From Paraburkholderia sprentiae WSM5005 (GTDB taxonomy: Bacteria; Pseudomonadota; Gammaproteobacteria; Burkholderiales; Burkholderiaceae), in NCBI RefSeq assembly GCF_001865575.2, contig NZ_CP017562.2:2046001-2110000 (forward strand): a stretch of 64,000 nucleotides of DNA, read 5' to 3'. Under the pieces are notes generated by a model. The model searched no databases and was not told where the DNA came from. It saw only the letters and a list, made by a program, of their open reading frames with translations. The position numbers were made by a program, and so were the translations under genes. Shown here piece after piece: positions 1 to 9,138 of this stretch (position 1 is the first letter of the stretch; each line of letters opens with the position of its first letter).

Positions 1-3000
1 CTGTTGCTGGCCGTTGACGTTGACGACCAGCACGTTGTCGGTCGCATTCGGCCCCGAGGTCTGCGACATGATCTGCGAGGCGCTGAACGTTGCGTCGAGC
101 GGATTCCTGTAGCCATCGCTCCAGGTGGGATTGGAGCAGGCCGGAATCGGACCACCGGTCGGACAGATGATGTACTTGTCGCGCTTGGTCTGGTGTTCAG
201 TCTCAACATCGGTTGTCACTGTCTCAACCGTGGGCGCGGGCCGCGAGTTCGTCAGCGTCTGCGTCGCGACCTCGATATTGCCCTGCGCCTCGATGGTGGA
301 CTGGTCGTTGGCGACTGAATGACTACGGTTCGCGAGCAGACCGTTACCGTCGCGCGTCGCGTCGGCGGCGATGTTGATCTCGCTCAGGCTGAACAGGTTC
401 GCGCCGCCGGTGTTCGAGATATCGCCGGGCGAGTACAGGTTCAGTTGCGAAGCGGCGGCCATGACGGCGGCGGCCCCGGTGTTGACAATAGACTGGCTGC
501 CGTTCAGCGTGACCGTGTTGCCGATGATGGTGGCGGCGTTGGTCAGAGTCGCGCTATTCGTCGTAACGGTGTCGCCCTCGATGCGGCCTTCATTGGTGAT
601 CGCGTTCGCCGCATTGACGGTGGTGCTGGCCGAATTGAGGTCCGCGCCCGCCTGGTTGTCCACGTTCGCGGCGTTCACCGTGAGCGCGTTGACCGCGCCG
701 AGCGTCCCCCGGTTCGTGAAGCTGCCTGCTGTGGTGAAGCTCAGATCGTGATTCGCCTGGATCAGGGTGGCGGTGTCGAGCGTGTAGTCGCCATTGATGG
801 TGACTGCGCCGTCACGGCCCGCCACGATGCGGCCATCACCGGTCAGCTGGTTCGTCGTGACACTCAGGTCCTGGTCACTGCCGATTGCGCCGCCCTGGTT
901 CGCCAGCGTGCCAGCCGTGATGGCAACGGTGCCGCCGCTACCGGTGTCATTGCCGATCCGTCCCGACGTGTTGTCGAGCGTCGCCACGTTCAGACCGAGC
1001 GCACCGTTGGCGTGGATCGAACCATTCTGGTTCACGAGCGTCGCGCCAGCCTGGTCGAGCGTGAGGTGATTCGCACCCGCGAGTGTGCCGCCGGTGTTAC
1101 TCACCGACTGCGTCGCGTTCAGCGTCAGGTCGTGACCTGACAGGATCTGTGCGCCGTCCGTGTTCGACAGCGTCTGCGCGTTCACAGTCACGTCACCGTT
1201 GCCGCCGATCGTACCAGCGCCGCTCAAGCCGCCCGTGTTGGCGTTCGTGATGGTTGCCGCGCTAATGGTCGTCGCGCCTGTGCCGACATTGGCGATACGG
1301 CCATTCGTGTTGTCCACCGATGCGCCCGACACCCGCAATATCGTAGCCGCGCCGTCCGATTCGATCTGGCCACCGGCATTGACGAGCGCGCCCGATGCCG
1401 AGGCCAATACGCTGCCGTTGCCCTGGATCAGACCCGCTGAATTGTCGAGCATGCTGCCGGACCGGATGGTCGTCGCGCCGGATGCGGTGAGCGTACCGCC
1501 CGCATTGTTGACGCTGCCTCCCGCGACGGACACATCACCGTTGCCGCCGATCAGTCCGTTGCCGGTGTTCGTGAGTGCGCCGCTGGCGCTCACCGTCGTA
1601 GCCCCGGTGCCGCCGTTCGCAATCGTGCCGCCATCGTTCGCAACGCTCTGCGCTGACACGCCGAGCACGTCGTCGGCCTGCACGGTGCCGCCCACGTTGT
1701 TCAGCGTGCCCGTGCCGGTTATCGATACGTCGCGTGCGCCGACATAGCCGCCTGCGCCGTTATCGAGCGAGGCCACCTGAAAGGTCGCGGACGATTGCCC
1801 CGCGAGCGTCCCGCCCCGGTTCGATACCACGCCCCCGTGGACATCCAGCGAGCCATTCGTGGCGATGGTGCCCGCGTTGTTCGACAGCGAACCGGTGGCA
1901 ATGGACAGGGTGCCGGTCCCGGAATCCGTCATCCTGCCGCCGTCGTTGATGAGCGCAGCGGGCGCGAGCGTGAGGCTGGAACTGTTCGTCGCCAGCGATC
2001 CGTTCGTGTTGTCGAACGTACCGGATACATTGACGGTTGTCGGCCCGGTGCCGGTCTGCGTGAGCGTGCCGCCGTGGTTGGTGAGGTTCGCTGCCGCCAG
2101 CGACAGCTGCGTCGCGTTCAGCGTCGCCGCACTGGTGTCGAGCGTCTGTGCGGCGGAAACGGTGAGCGCGCCGTTAGCAGTGCTCTGGCTGCCCGTAAGC
2201 GTTACGCTGTTGCCCTGAAACGTGGCATTGCCACCCGCGATGTTCTGGCCTGTTGCGGAAAGGGTATCTGCCGCGTTCAGGTTCAGATCGCCGTCCTGGC
2301 CAACGCTGCCATTCGCATTGATCCCCGCGCCGAGCGTGCCGGTTGACGTGACGTTCCCCGCACTGATGGTCAGGTTCCGCTGCGCGTAGGTCGAACCGCT
2401 GCTGTCTACATCGCCCGCCGCTGACACCGCAAGATTGCCGCTCGCGCTTGTCTTGCCGGCCAGAACCAGCTTGCCCTGCGTCGAGAGCGTCAGGTCACCC
2501 GCCTGGGCGGCGATCACGCCTGCATTGGACACCCCGACACCGTGTTCATTGCTGACCAGCACGATACGATTCGCGTACATGCCGCCAAGCTGGCTCACGT
2601 CGATGGACACGCCTGGCGCGGCACCATCGCCGGCAATCGGGGTCGCTGCGAGCGTGTCGTGACTGACCTGATTCGCGCCGGTGATGACATTCAGGTTATT
2701 CGCGTAGATCGCAGCATTCGCCTGCACTGCACGCGCAATCAGGTCCACCTGATCGACGTTTGTTGCATTCAGGCCCGCACCCTGGACAGTAATGTTGCCA
2801 CCTGTCACGTTAAAACCGTTCAGGTTGCCGTCCGCGCCGAGGATAGGTGTCCCGGTGGTGAGAATGCCGCGCGTGGTATTGATGAAGCCGCCGCCATCGA
2901 CCACGATCCCCGAACCGTTTGCCACGACGACTTCGGCCCGGTTGCCCGCCACTTCGAGATAGCCGCGCATCTGGCTGGGCGAATTGCTGTTGACCTGGTT

Positions 3001-3459
3001 GAGAATGATCCGCGCGGACTGGCCCGGCGAAAGATTCGGGTTACCACTTATCTGTCCTGCGAGTTGCGTGTTCGTGATAACGGGCGAGTTGTTCAGGATT
3101 GCGCCGTTTTTCTGCACATCGAACTGCGAATACGTATTTACCGAAACACCCGCATTCGACGCCTTGTTGATGTTGACCTGGGGCAGGCCATTCTGCGTCT
3201 GGATGACAGTGGGCGCATGCGCGCCCGCGCCGACCACCTGCGCCTCAACGAGCGAAGCCGACGCGCCAGAGACGATCAGTGCGGCAAACGCCGCATGACG
3301 CATCGGGAACAACGAGATGAGCAGTGAAATACGATGCGCCGGACGCTGGCCGGTGGTTTCGCCCGAGTCCATCCTGCCCGATGCACTAGCGGTTTCAGCA
3401 ACCGCAACCAGCATGCCCCGCAACCGGCTGTAGACCAGCCTGAAAATATTCTAGTTCAT
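1..3459 (-). CDS. Two-partner-secretion exoprotein (CdiA/FhaB family), 5' part only, amber stop at codon 3
   Basis: The frame is open from 3459 to the window edge (about 1,150 codons) except for one stop, and the protein continues past base 1. From 3459 it reads M-N-stop-NIFRLVYSRLRGM, which matches the extended signal peptide (ESPR) of TpsA proteins except that the usual Lys3 is TAG (3453-3451). A hydrophobic signal core (residues ~53-70, cleavage near VEA/Q) follows, then a haemagglutination/TPS domain with the conserved NPNL at residues 140-143 and a long run of degenerate N/G/T/S-rich beta-helix repeats. Such proteins cross the outer membrane through a TpsB partner and act as adhesins or contact-dependent toxins; no TpsB is visible here. 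Possible restart codons in frame are ATG 3414, 3372 and 3303; only the last sits just before the signal core. It is either an ESPR-less active gene or a pseudogene. Confidence 0.85.
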
Positions 3460-3677
3460 TCTTTATACGCACAACTTATCAAGATCCGCGAAAGAACCAT
3501 GACGTGCGCCGCGGACCTTCCGTATCGGAACGTGCTTTCTGAAGCTTCTCAGTGTCACACCGGCGATGACATATCATCTATCAGATGCGACTGAAAATCT
3601 GTCAACAATTGACAGATATGCGCGCTGCATCTGGATGATGCCGGGAACGGTCCCGGCCAGCGTCGCCCGTCTAGTGA

Positions 3678-3869
3678 ATATCCGGGCCGATCAACGCAAC
3701 GATTGAACCGGCCGGCGGACTCGACGCGTCCGCGCGCGCGGTGCTCGCCGAGCTGTTCAGAACGCTCGGCACGACGCACACGGTGTTCTTCACGAGTTAC
3801 GACGAAGGATTCACGCAGGCTTGCGAAGCGACGCGTGTCGGTTTCGCGGACCTCGCGACGGACATTTGA
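3678..3869 (+). pseudogene. Probable gene remnant, about 63 codons, no start codon
   Basis: A frame opens after tandem stops TAG-TGA (3672-3677) and closes at TGA 3867-3869. The peptide contains GLDASARAVLAELFRTLG followed by an FFTSYDEGFTQACEATRVGF-like stretch. It has a protein-like composition and a GC-rich third codon position, but no ATG and no ribosome-binding site ahead of it. It looks like the C-terminal end of a deleted gene. I do not recognise the family. It lies between the exoprotein and the oxidoreductase, in a 460-bp stretch that otherwise holds only the exoprotein promoter region and a hairpin. Confidence 0.35.
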
Positions 3870-3879
3870 GCTAGAACCG

Positions 3880-3908
3880 TCGCGCGCGCCATGCGGGGCC
3901 GCGCGCGA
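3880..3908 (-). terminator. GC-rich hairpin downstream of the oxidoreductase gene
   Basis: TCGCGCGCG-CC pairs with GGCCGCGCGCGA across a 6-base loop with one bulge. It begins 12 bases beyond the oxidoreductase stop codon on the minus strand. There is no clear U-tract, so termination is inferred from position and stem strength. Confidence 0.4.
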
Positions 3909-3919
3909 GTGTTCGATGC

Positions 3920-4927
3920 TCAGATCGTCACGCCGATCTTGCCGAAATGCGCACCCGATGCCTCGTGCCGGAACGCATCGGCGAGCCTGTCGAGCTCGAA
4001 CGTGCTGTCGATCACCGGCTTGACGCCGGTCGTCTCCAGCGCGCGCACCATGTCTATCTGATCGTGCCGGCTGCCGACGATCAACCCTTGCAAGCGCTGC
4101 TGCCGCGCCATCAGATGCGCGGTCGGCACCTCACCCGCGCGGCCGGTCAGCACGCCGATCAGCGCGATATGCCCGCCGATGCGGCAGGCGGTGATCGACT
4201 GCGGCAGCGTGCCGGGACCGCCCACTTCGATCACGTGGTCGACGCCGCGCCCATTCGTCAGGTGACGCACCTCTTTGCCCCACTCGGGATTGTCGCGATA
4301 GTTGATCGCATGGTCGGCGCCTAGTTCGCGCAACCTCGCGAGCTTCGCATCCGACGACGACGTCGCGATCACCGACGCCCCCATCGCCTTCGCCATCTGC
4401 AACGCGAAGATCGACACGCCGCCGGTGCCGAGCACGAGCACGCTGCTGCCCGCCTTCAACTGACCATCGACGACCAGCGCGCGCCACGCGGTCAACCCCG
4501 CCGTGGTCAGCGTCGCCGCTTCGGCGTGGCTGTAGCCGGCCGGCGCATGCGTGAAGTAGTGGCTCGGCACCACGACGACTTCGCGCGCGTAACCGTCGAC
4601 GCCGTCGCCGGGGGTGGTCGAAAAATCGCCGATCGCGGGCGAACCGTTTTCCCAGTGCGGGAAGAAGCACGACACCACGTGATCGCCGGCCTTGAATTCG
4701 CGCACGCCTGCGCCGACCGCTTCGACGACGCCCGCGCCATCGGCCATTGGAATGCGTCCCGCTTCGGCCGGCAGGTTGCCGCAGACGACGCCGTAGTCGT
4801 GGTAGTTCAACGAACTCGCGCGAATGCGCACGCGAATTTGCCCGGCCTCGGGCTGACCGGGATCGGCAAGATCGACGAGTTGGAGGCTATCGACGGTGGC
4901 GGGCGAACCGATTCGGATGGCTTTCAT
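3920..4927 (-). CDS. Zinc-independent MDR-family alcohol dehydrogenase/quinone oxidoreductase
   Basis: The 335-residue protein is a cytosolic NAD(P)H-dependent medium-chain reductase. The N-terminal GroES-like half carries the SLNYHDYG segment and an ADGAGVVEAVG turn. The Rossmann half has VLVLGTGGVSIFALQMAKAMG. The Cys/His zinc ligands of classical alcohol dehydrogenases are missing, so it resembles zinc-free quinone oxidoreductases and enoyl reductases. The start at 4927 (MKAIRIGS) is preferred over ATG 4951 because GAGGA lies 8 bases before it. It follows the ABM monooxygenase gene by 47 bp, so the two are probably one transcript. The substrate is unknown. Confidence 0.85.
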   Translation of the reverse strand: MKAIRIGSPATVDSLQLVDLADPGQPEAGQIRVRIRASSLNYHDYGVVCGNLPAEAGRIPMADGAGVVEAVGAGVREFKAGDHVVSCFFPHWENGSPAIGDFSTTPGDGVDGYAREVVVVPSHYFTHAPAGYSHAEAATLTTAGLTAWRALVVDGQLKAGSSVLVLGTGGVSIFALQMAKAMGASVIATSSSDAKLARLRELGADHAINYRDNPEWGKEVRHLTNGRGVDHVIEVGGPGTLPQSITACRIGGHIALIGVLTGRAGEVPTAHLMARQQRLQGLIVGSRHDQIDMVRALETTGVKPVIDSTFELDRLADAFRHEASGAHFGKIGVTI

Positions 4928-4974
4928 GTTTCGTTCCTCGATGAGTGGCACGCATGCGCGGCGCGACTATCGCG

Positions 4975-5289
4975 CTACTTGACGGTTTGGATGACTTCGA
5001 AGCCTTCGAATTCCGGGTGGCCGAGATACAGCACCCGGTTTTCGTTGCCGGCGCTGCGATGCGCGGCGCGAAACGCGTCGGACCTCGTCCATGCCTCGAA
5101 CGATGCATAGTCGCGCCAGATCGTATGGCTCGAATAGAGCACGTGATCGTCCTTGCGGGGGCCCTTCAGCAAATGGAATTCGACGAAGCCCGGCACCTCT
5201 TTCAGATGGGTGTCGCGCGTGGTCCACAAATGTTCGAAGGCGTCCTCGGAGCCGGGCGCCACCTTGAAGCGGTTCATCGCGATGTACAT
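4975..5289 (-). CDS. Antibiotic-biosynthesis-monooxygenase (ABM) domain protein, heme-oxygenase-like
   Basis: The 104-residue single-domain protein has the dimeric ferredoxin-like ABM fold: an N-terminal strand (MYIAMNRFKVAPGSEDAFE), the helix-leading GFVEFHLLKG, and then SSHTIWRDYASFEAWTRSDAF. This layout matches IsdG/HmoA-type heme-degrading monooxygenases and small quinol monooxygenases. An R/N pair typical of heme binding cannot be decided by eye. GAGG lies 8 bases before the ATG. It is the first gene of a likely two-gene operon with the MDR reductase, which hints at a paired oxidation and reduction of a small aromatic or heme-derived product. Confidence 0.8.
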   Translation of the reverse strand: MYIAMNRFKVAPGSEDAFEHLWTTRDTHLKEVPGFVEFHLLKGPRKDDHVLYSSHTIWRDYASFEAWTRSDAFRAAHRSAGNENRVLYLGHPEFEGFEVIQTVK

Positions 5290-5477
5290 GCCGTCAACCT
5301 CGTTGCGTAAGTGATGCGGCCAATGATGCTCGATGGGTCATGCGGTTGCGTCTGATTATAGGCGTGCATGGCTTTGCTTCGCTTGACCTTACCACGGTGG
5401 GAAGCGCCACGATCTTCGACGTGCCCGTTAGAATCGCGCGGAGCACGTCGCCCCCTCTTCATCAACGGAAAACCAAT

Positions 5478-5873
5478 ATGAAAAACCTTCGCGCGTTGCG
5501 CGCTCTCTGTGTATTTGGCGGTTTGGCATGCGCGGCGGCGGCTCTGCCCGCTCACGCGCAAGCTCAGGGCATGCCCGGCATGAACATGGCGAATTCGGCG
5601 CAGGCGGACGCGGGCGCATCGACGCAAGCCTTCAAGGCCGCAGACGAGCGCATGATGCATGACATGAGCGCCCCCGAATACACCGGCGACGCCGACCGGG
5701 ATTTCGTCGCGCACATGATCCCGCATCATCAGGGCGCGATCGACATGGCGCAGGCGGAATTGAAATACGGCAAAGACCCGGAGATCAAGCGGCTCGCGCG
5801 CAATATCATCAAGGCTCAGCATGAGGAGATCGCGTTCATGCAGCGCTGGCAGGCGAAGCACGGCGGCAAGTAA
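5478..5873 (+). CDS. DUF305 (CopM-like) exported protein
   Basis: The 131-residue protein has a Sec signal peptide (MKNLRALRALCVFGGLACAA, cleavage near AHA-Q) followed by a Met-rich linker (GMPGMNM) and one DUF305 ferritin-like four-helix unit. The signature HMIPHHQGAIDMAQAEL is intact. CopM-type members bind copper or other metals in the periplasm through Met and His, and the MPGMNM and MMHDM motifs agree with that. The start at 5478 is chosen because it begins the signal peptide; upstream in-frame codons give no signal. It ends 13 bp from the convergent MFS gene. Confidence 0.85.
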   Translation: MKNLRALRALCVFGGLACAAAALPAHAQAQGMPGMNMANSAQADAGASTQAFKAADERMMHDMSAPEYTGDADRDFVAHMIPHHQGAIDMAQAELKYGKDPEIKRLARNIIKAQHEEIAFMQRWQAKHGGK

Positions 5874-5886
5874 CGCACCGCGAGCA

Positions 5887-7128
5887 TCACCAGCGTGGCT
5901 GCTTGCGCAACAGCGGCGTCATCGCGATCAGACCGATGATCGGCCCTGGCAGCAGCAGCCACGCGACGCGCACGTCGAGCGCATGAAACACGCTCGTCGA
6001 CCATAGGATCGAGCATGCGGACAGGAAAAAGCCGCAGCTGTTTTGCAGCGTCAACGCGCCGCCGATCTTGTCGGCGGGACAAGCCTTGACGGACAGCGCC
6101 GAAAACTGCGGCGAATCGGCGATCACACTGATGCCCCACACGAGCAGCAGTGCGAGCTGCACGGCGGTGCCGAGCGCGGTGGTCAGCGGATAAATCGCGC
6201 ACAGCGTGCCCGAGATCGTCAACGCGAAAGCGGCGGTACGCGCGCTGCCGACCGATTTGCTCAGCTTGCCGCCCAACAGGCAGCCGAGCGCACCGATCGC
6301 GATGATCAGGAACGACCACAATGCGACGGTGCCCGGTGCCGCGGGCGCGCCGCTCGCAAACGCGCGCTGCACGAGCAGCGGCGTCAGCGTCCAGAACGCG
6401 TACAACTCCCACATGTGACCGAAATAGCCGAGCGCGGCCGCGCGAAACTCGCTGATGCGCACGACCTGGCCGACGCCCGCCGACAAACCGAAGCGGCGGT
6501 TGCCCGAGCGCCGAGCGTGCGGCCCCTCGCCGAGCGCGAACACCAGCACCGCGCCGATCACCGCGAGCACCGACGAGGTGAGCACCACGGTTTGCCACGG
6601 CACGCCCGACAGCAACGCGCGAATCGCATGCACCGACGCCGTGCCGAGCGTCAGCATCGCGACGAGCAACGCGAGCGTTTGTGCGGCGCGACGGGGGTCC
6701 CAGGTGACGAGCAGCTTCATTCCGAGCGGATAAATGCCCGCGAGCGCGACGCCCACGCCGAAGCGAAACACGAGCGCCGACGCGAGCCCGCCGCTGCACA
6801 GGGCGAACAGCGCATTCAAGGTCGCGCCGAGCACGCCGCAGACGGCGAACACCTTGCTCGCCGACACGCGATCCGCGAGTCCGGTGGTCGCCGACAGCAA
6901 GGTCCCGACAATGAAGCCGGCCTGCACCGCATTGGTCAGCCAGCCGATACCGGACGCGCTCAGGTGCCAGGCAATCTGCAGATCGCGCATCGCGCCGTTC
7001 GCGCTGAACCACAACGACGTACCGAGCAGCTGCGCAATCGCGATCACGAGCACCGCGCGTTTGGCGCGCGCGCGCTCTCGCGCCGCGTCGCCGGAATTCG
7101 TTGCGTCGGCGTCCAGCCCGTTCTGCAT
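5887..7128 (-). CDS. MFS transporter, substrate unknown
   Basis: The 413-residue inner-membrane protein has about 12 hydrophobic segments. The first begins at VLVIAIAQLLGTSLWFSANG, a start shared with CynX/NimT-like and other small-solute MFS carriers. The loop 2-3 region is GLADRVSASKVF, a weak form of the MFS motif. The start at 7128 is set by AGGAGG four to five bases upstream; the longer in-frame N-terminus is proline- and arginine-rich and unlikely to be translated. It lies 131 bp beyond the methyltransferase at the end of the prp operon and could be read through from it. No substrate can be deduced. Confidence 0.8.
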   Translation of the reverse strand: MQNGLDADATNSGDAARERARAKRAVLVIAIAQLLGTSLWFSANGAMRDLQIAWHLSASGIGWLTNAVQAGFIVGTLLSATTGLADRVSASKVFAVCGVLGATLNALFALCSGGLASALVFRFGVGVALAGIYPLGMKLLVTWDPRRAAQTLALLVAMLTLGTASVHAIRALLSGVPWQTVVLTSSVLAVIGAVLVFALGEGPHARRSGNRRFGLSAGVGQVVRISEFRAAALGYFGHMWELYAFWTLTPLLVQRAFASGAPAAPGTVALWSFLIIAIGALGCLLGGKLSKSVGSARTAAFALTISGTLCAIYPLTTALGTAVQLALLLVWGISVIADSPQFSALSVKACPADKIGGALTLQNSCGFFLSACSILWSTSVFHALDVRVAWLLLPGPIIGLIAMTPLLRKQPRW

Positions 7129-7259
7129 GGTGCCTCCTGGGCGACGGTTCCAAGCCGGCCGCCAGCAGTGGATGGGGAGCGGCGCCGGTGTCGAGCGGCC
7201 ATTGTAGAGGACGCTTCGCATCGGCGAATGCGGTGGATGCGAAGCGCCTGGATCGCGGA

Positions 7260-7868
7260 TTACCGGAACACTAACCGCGTCCACGTCACGCCGCTAAGGC
7301 GGTTGACCTGTTGAACCGACGAGGTGCGCAACTCGCGCACGAGTCGCAGGCCTTGCGCGCTCGCAAGCCGGATCGTCTCTTCGGGCGCGACGTCGAACAT
7401 GCGGCGACCGGCGGGGACCGGTCCATGCCGCAGCGACATGATCAGCACGCCGCCGTCGCGCAGCAGCGACGCAATGTGCGGCATCGCGCGTTGGCGTTGA
7501 CACGCGTCGAGGTGCATCCAGACGGCAGTGAGCATGACCACGTCGAAGCTGGCGCGCTTCGCTAGCAGCACCGCCAGCTCGGGCAGGCTATCGTCGAGCC
7601 ACTCGATGCGCGTGGACGGATGCATCTGGCGTGCCGCGTTGCGCAATGCGTCGACCGGTTCGACCGCGACCACCGTATGCCCCATCGCCGCGAGCGCGGC
7701 CGCGTCCGTGCCGATGCCCGCGCCGATATCGACGATTCGCGACGGCGCCTGCGGTATCCACTCGAGAATCGGCCCATGCCGGTCCGCAAACGACAGCGTC
7801 CGCCATCGTCCGATCAGCGTTTCGGCCTGCTGCGCGTAGCCTTCGGTGCCGCTGACGTTGGCCGACAT
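7260..7868 (-). CDS. Class I SAM-dependent methyltransferase at the end of the prp operon
   Basis: The 202-residue cytosolic protein has the Rossmann methyltransferase motifs: motif I IVDIGAGIGTDAAALAAMG, motif II VVAVEP, and a post-motif strand FDVVMLTAVWMHLD. Its ATG is only 9 bp after the prpF stop, so it is very likely cotranscribed with prpC-acnD-prpF. A methyltransferase is not a core methylcitrate-cycle enzyme. By family it could be a small-molecule methylase comparable to UbiG/Tam-like enzymes. The substrate is unknown. Confidence 0.8.
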   Translation of the reverse strand: MSANVSGTEGYAQQAETLIGRWRTLSFADRHGPILEWIPQAPSRIVDIGAGIGTDAAALAAMGHTVVAVEPVDALRNAARQMHPSTRIEWLDDSLPELAVLLAKRASFDVVMLTAVWMHLDACQRQRAMPHIASLLRDGGVLIMSLRHGPVPAGRRMFDVAPEETIRLASAQGLRLVRELRTSSVQQVNRLSGVTWTRLVFR

Positions 7869-7877
7869 CGACGTCGC

Positions 7878-9065
7878 TCAGCCGAGCGGCGGCACCCTGA
7901 CCCACCCCTCCATCAACACGCGCGCGCTACGGCTCATCATCGCCTTCGTGACGACCCACTCGCCGTCCTTGAGACTCGCCTGCGCGCCGACCCGCAACGT
8001 GCCCGACGGATGTCCGAAGCGCACCGACTCGCGCGCGCCGCCGCCCGCCGCCTGATTGACGAGCGTGCCCGCGATCGCCGCCGCGGTGCCGATCGCGACC
8101 GCGGCCGTGCCCATCATCGCGTGATGCAGCTTGCCCATCGACATCGCGCGAACCAGCAGGTCAACGTCGCCCGCGCGCACCGGCTTGCCGCTCGACGCGA
8201 CATAATCGACCGGCTTCGCGACGAACGCGACCTTCGGCGTGTGCTGCCGCGTCGCGATCTCGTCGAGATGTTCGATGAGCCCCATGCGCAGCGCGCCGTG
8301 CGCGCGAATCGTCTCGAACATCGCGAGCGCCTTCGCGTCGCCATTGATCGCGTTCTGCAACTCGGTGCCCTTGTAGCCGATTGCTTCGGCGTCGACGAAG
8401 ATCGTCGGGATGCCCGCGTTGATCATCGTCGCCTTCAATGTGCCGACGCCGGGCACCTCGAGGTCGTCGACGAGGTTGCCGGTCGGGAACATCGCGCCGC
8501 CCGCGCCTTCCTCGTCGGCGGCCGGATCGATGAATTCGAGCGGCACTTCGGCGGCCGGAAAGGTCACGCCGTCGAGCTCGAAGTCGCCGGTTTCCTGCAC
8601 CGCGCCGTTCATCATCGGCACGTGCGCGATGATCGTCTTGCCGATATTGGCCTGCCAGATGCGCACGATCGCGATGCCGTCGCGCGGCACGCGACTCGCA
8701 TCGAGCAGGCCGGCGCTGATCGCGAACGGTCCCACCGCGGCCGACAGGTTGCCGCAATTGCCGCTCCAGTCGACGAACGCCTGATCGATCGACACCTGCC
8801 CGAATAGATAGTCGACGTCGTGATCTGGCCGGCTGCTGCGCGAAATGATCACGGTCTTGCTGGTGCTCGACGTCGCGCCGCCCATGCCGTCGATCTGCTT
8901 GCCGTACGGATCAGGACTGCCGATCACGCGCATCAGCAGCGCGTCGCGCGCGGCGCCGGGTCGTTGCGCGGCCTCGGGCAGATCCTGCAGACGGAAAAAC
9001 ACGCCCTTGCTGGTGCCGCCGCGCATATAGGTGGCCGGAATCTTGATCTGGGGAAGCTGCGCCAT
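7878..9065 (-). CDS. prpF: 2-methylaconitate cis-trans isomerase PrpF
   Basis: The 395-residue PrpF-family protein has a diaminopimelate-epimerase-like fold. It contains the family hallmark TYMRGGTSKGVFFRLQDLP near the N-terminus and the substrate-loop region DWSGNCGNLSAAVGPFA. It isomerises the 2-methylaconitate made by AcnD so that a conventional aconitase can hydrate it to 2-methylisocitrate. It lies 73 bp after acnD in the same direction. The related 4-oxalomesaconate tautomerases belong to the same family, but adjacency to acnD and prpC fixes the role. The start at 9065 is chosen because conserved residues begin there. Confidence 0.95.
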   Translation of the reverse strand: MAQLPQIKIPATYMRGGTSKGVFFRLQDLPEAAQRPGAARDALLMRVIGSPDPYGKQIDGMGGATSSTSKTVIISRSSRPDHDVDYLFGQVSIDQAFVDWSGNCGNLSAAVGPFAISAGLLDASRVPRDGIAIVRIWQANIGKTIIAHVPMMNGAVQETGDFELDGVTFPAAEVPLEFIDPAADEEGAGGAMFPTGNLVDDLEVPGVGTLKATMINAGIPTIFVDAEAIGYKGTELQNAINGDAKALAMFETIRAHGALRMGLIEHLDEIATRQHTPKVAFVAKPVDYVASSGKPVRAGDVDLLVRAMSMGKLHHAMMGTAAVAIGTAAAIAGTLVNQAAGGGARESVRFGHPSGTLRVGAQASLKDGEWVVTKAMMSRSARVLMEGWVRVPPLG

Positions 9066-9138
9066 GAAAGTGTCCTGAGGTGACGTGTTCTTTGATGAAG
9101 AGGGATGCGGCGCGTCGAGCCGCATCCCCCTGCTTTGT

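Noticed and set aside
7878..9065. PrpF read as 4-oxalomesaconate tautomerase (LigU/GalD), which belongs to the same family and would complete the gallate pathway seen at 56-60 kb
   Set aside because: It lies directly after acnD and prpC in the propionate operon, 50 kb from ligJ/ligK, so the methylaconitate isomerase role is far more likely.
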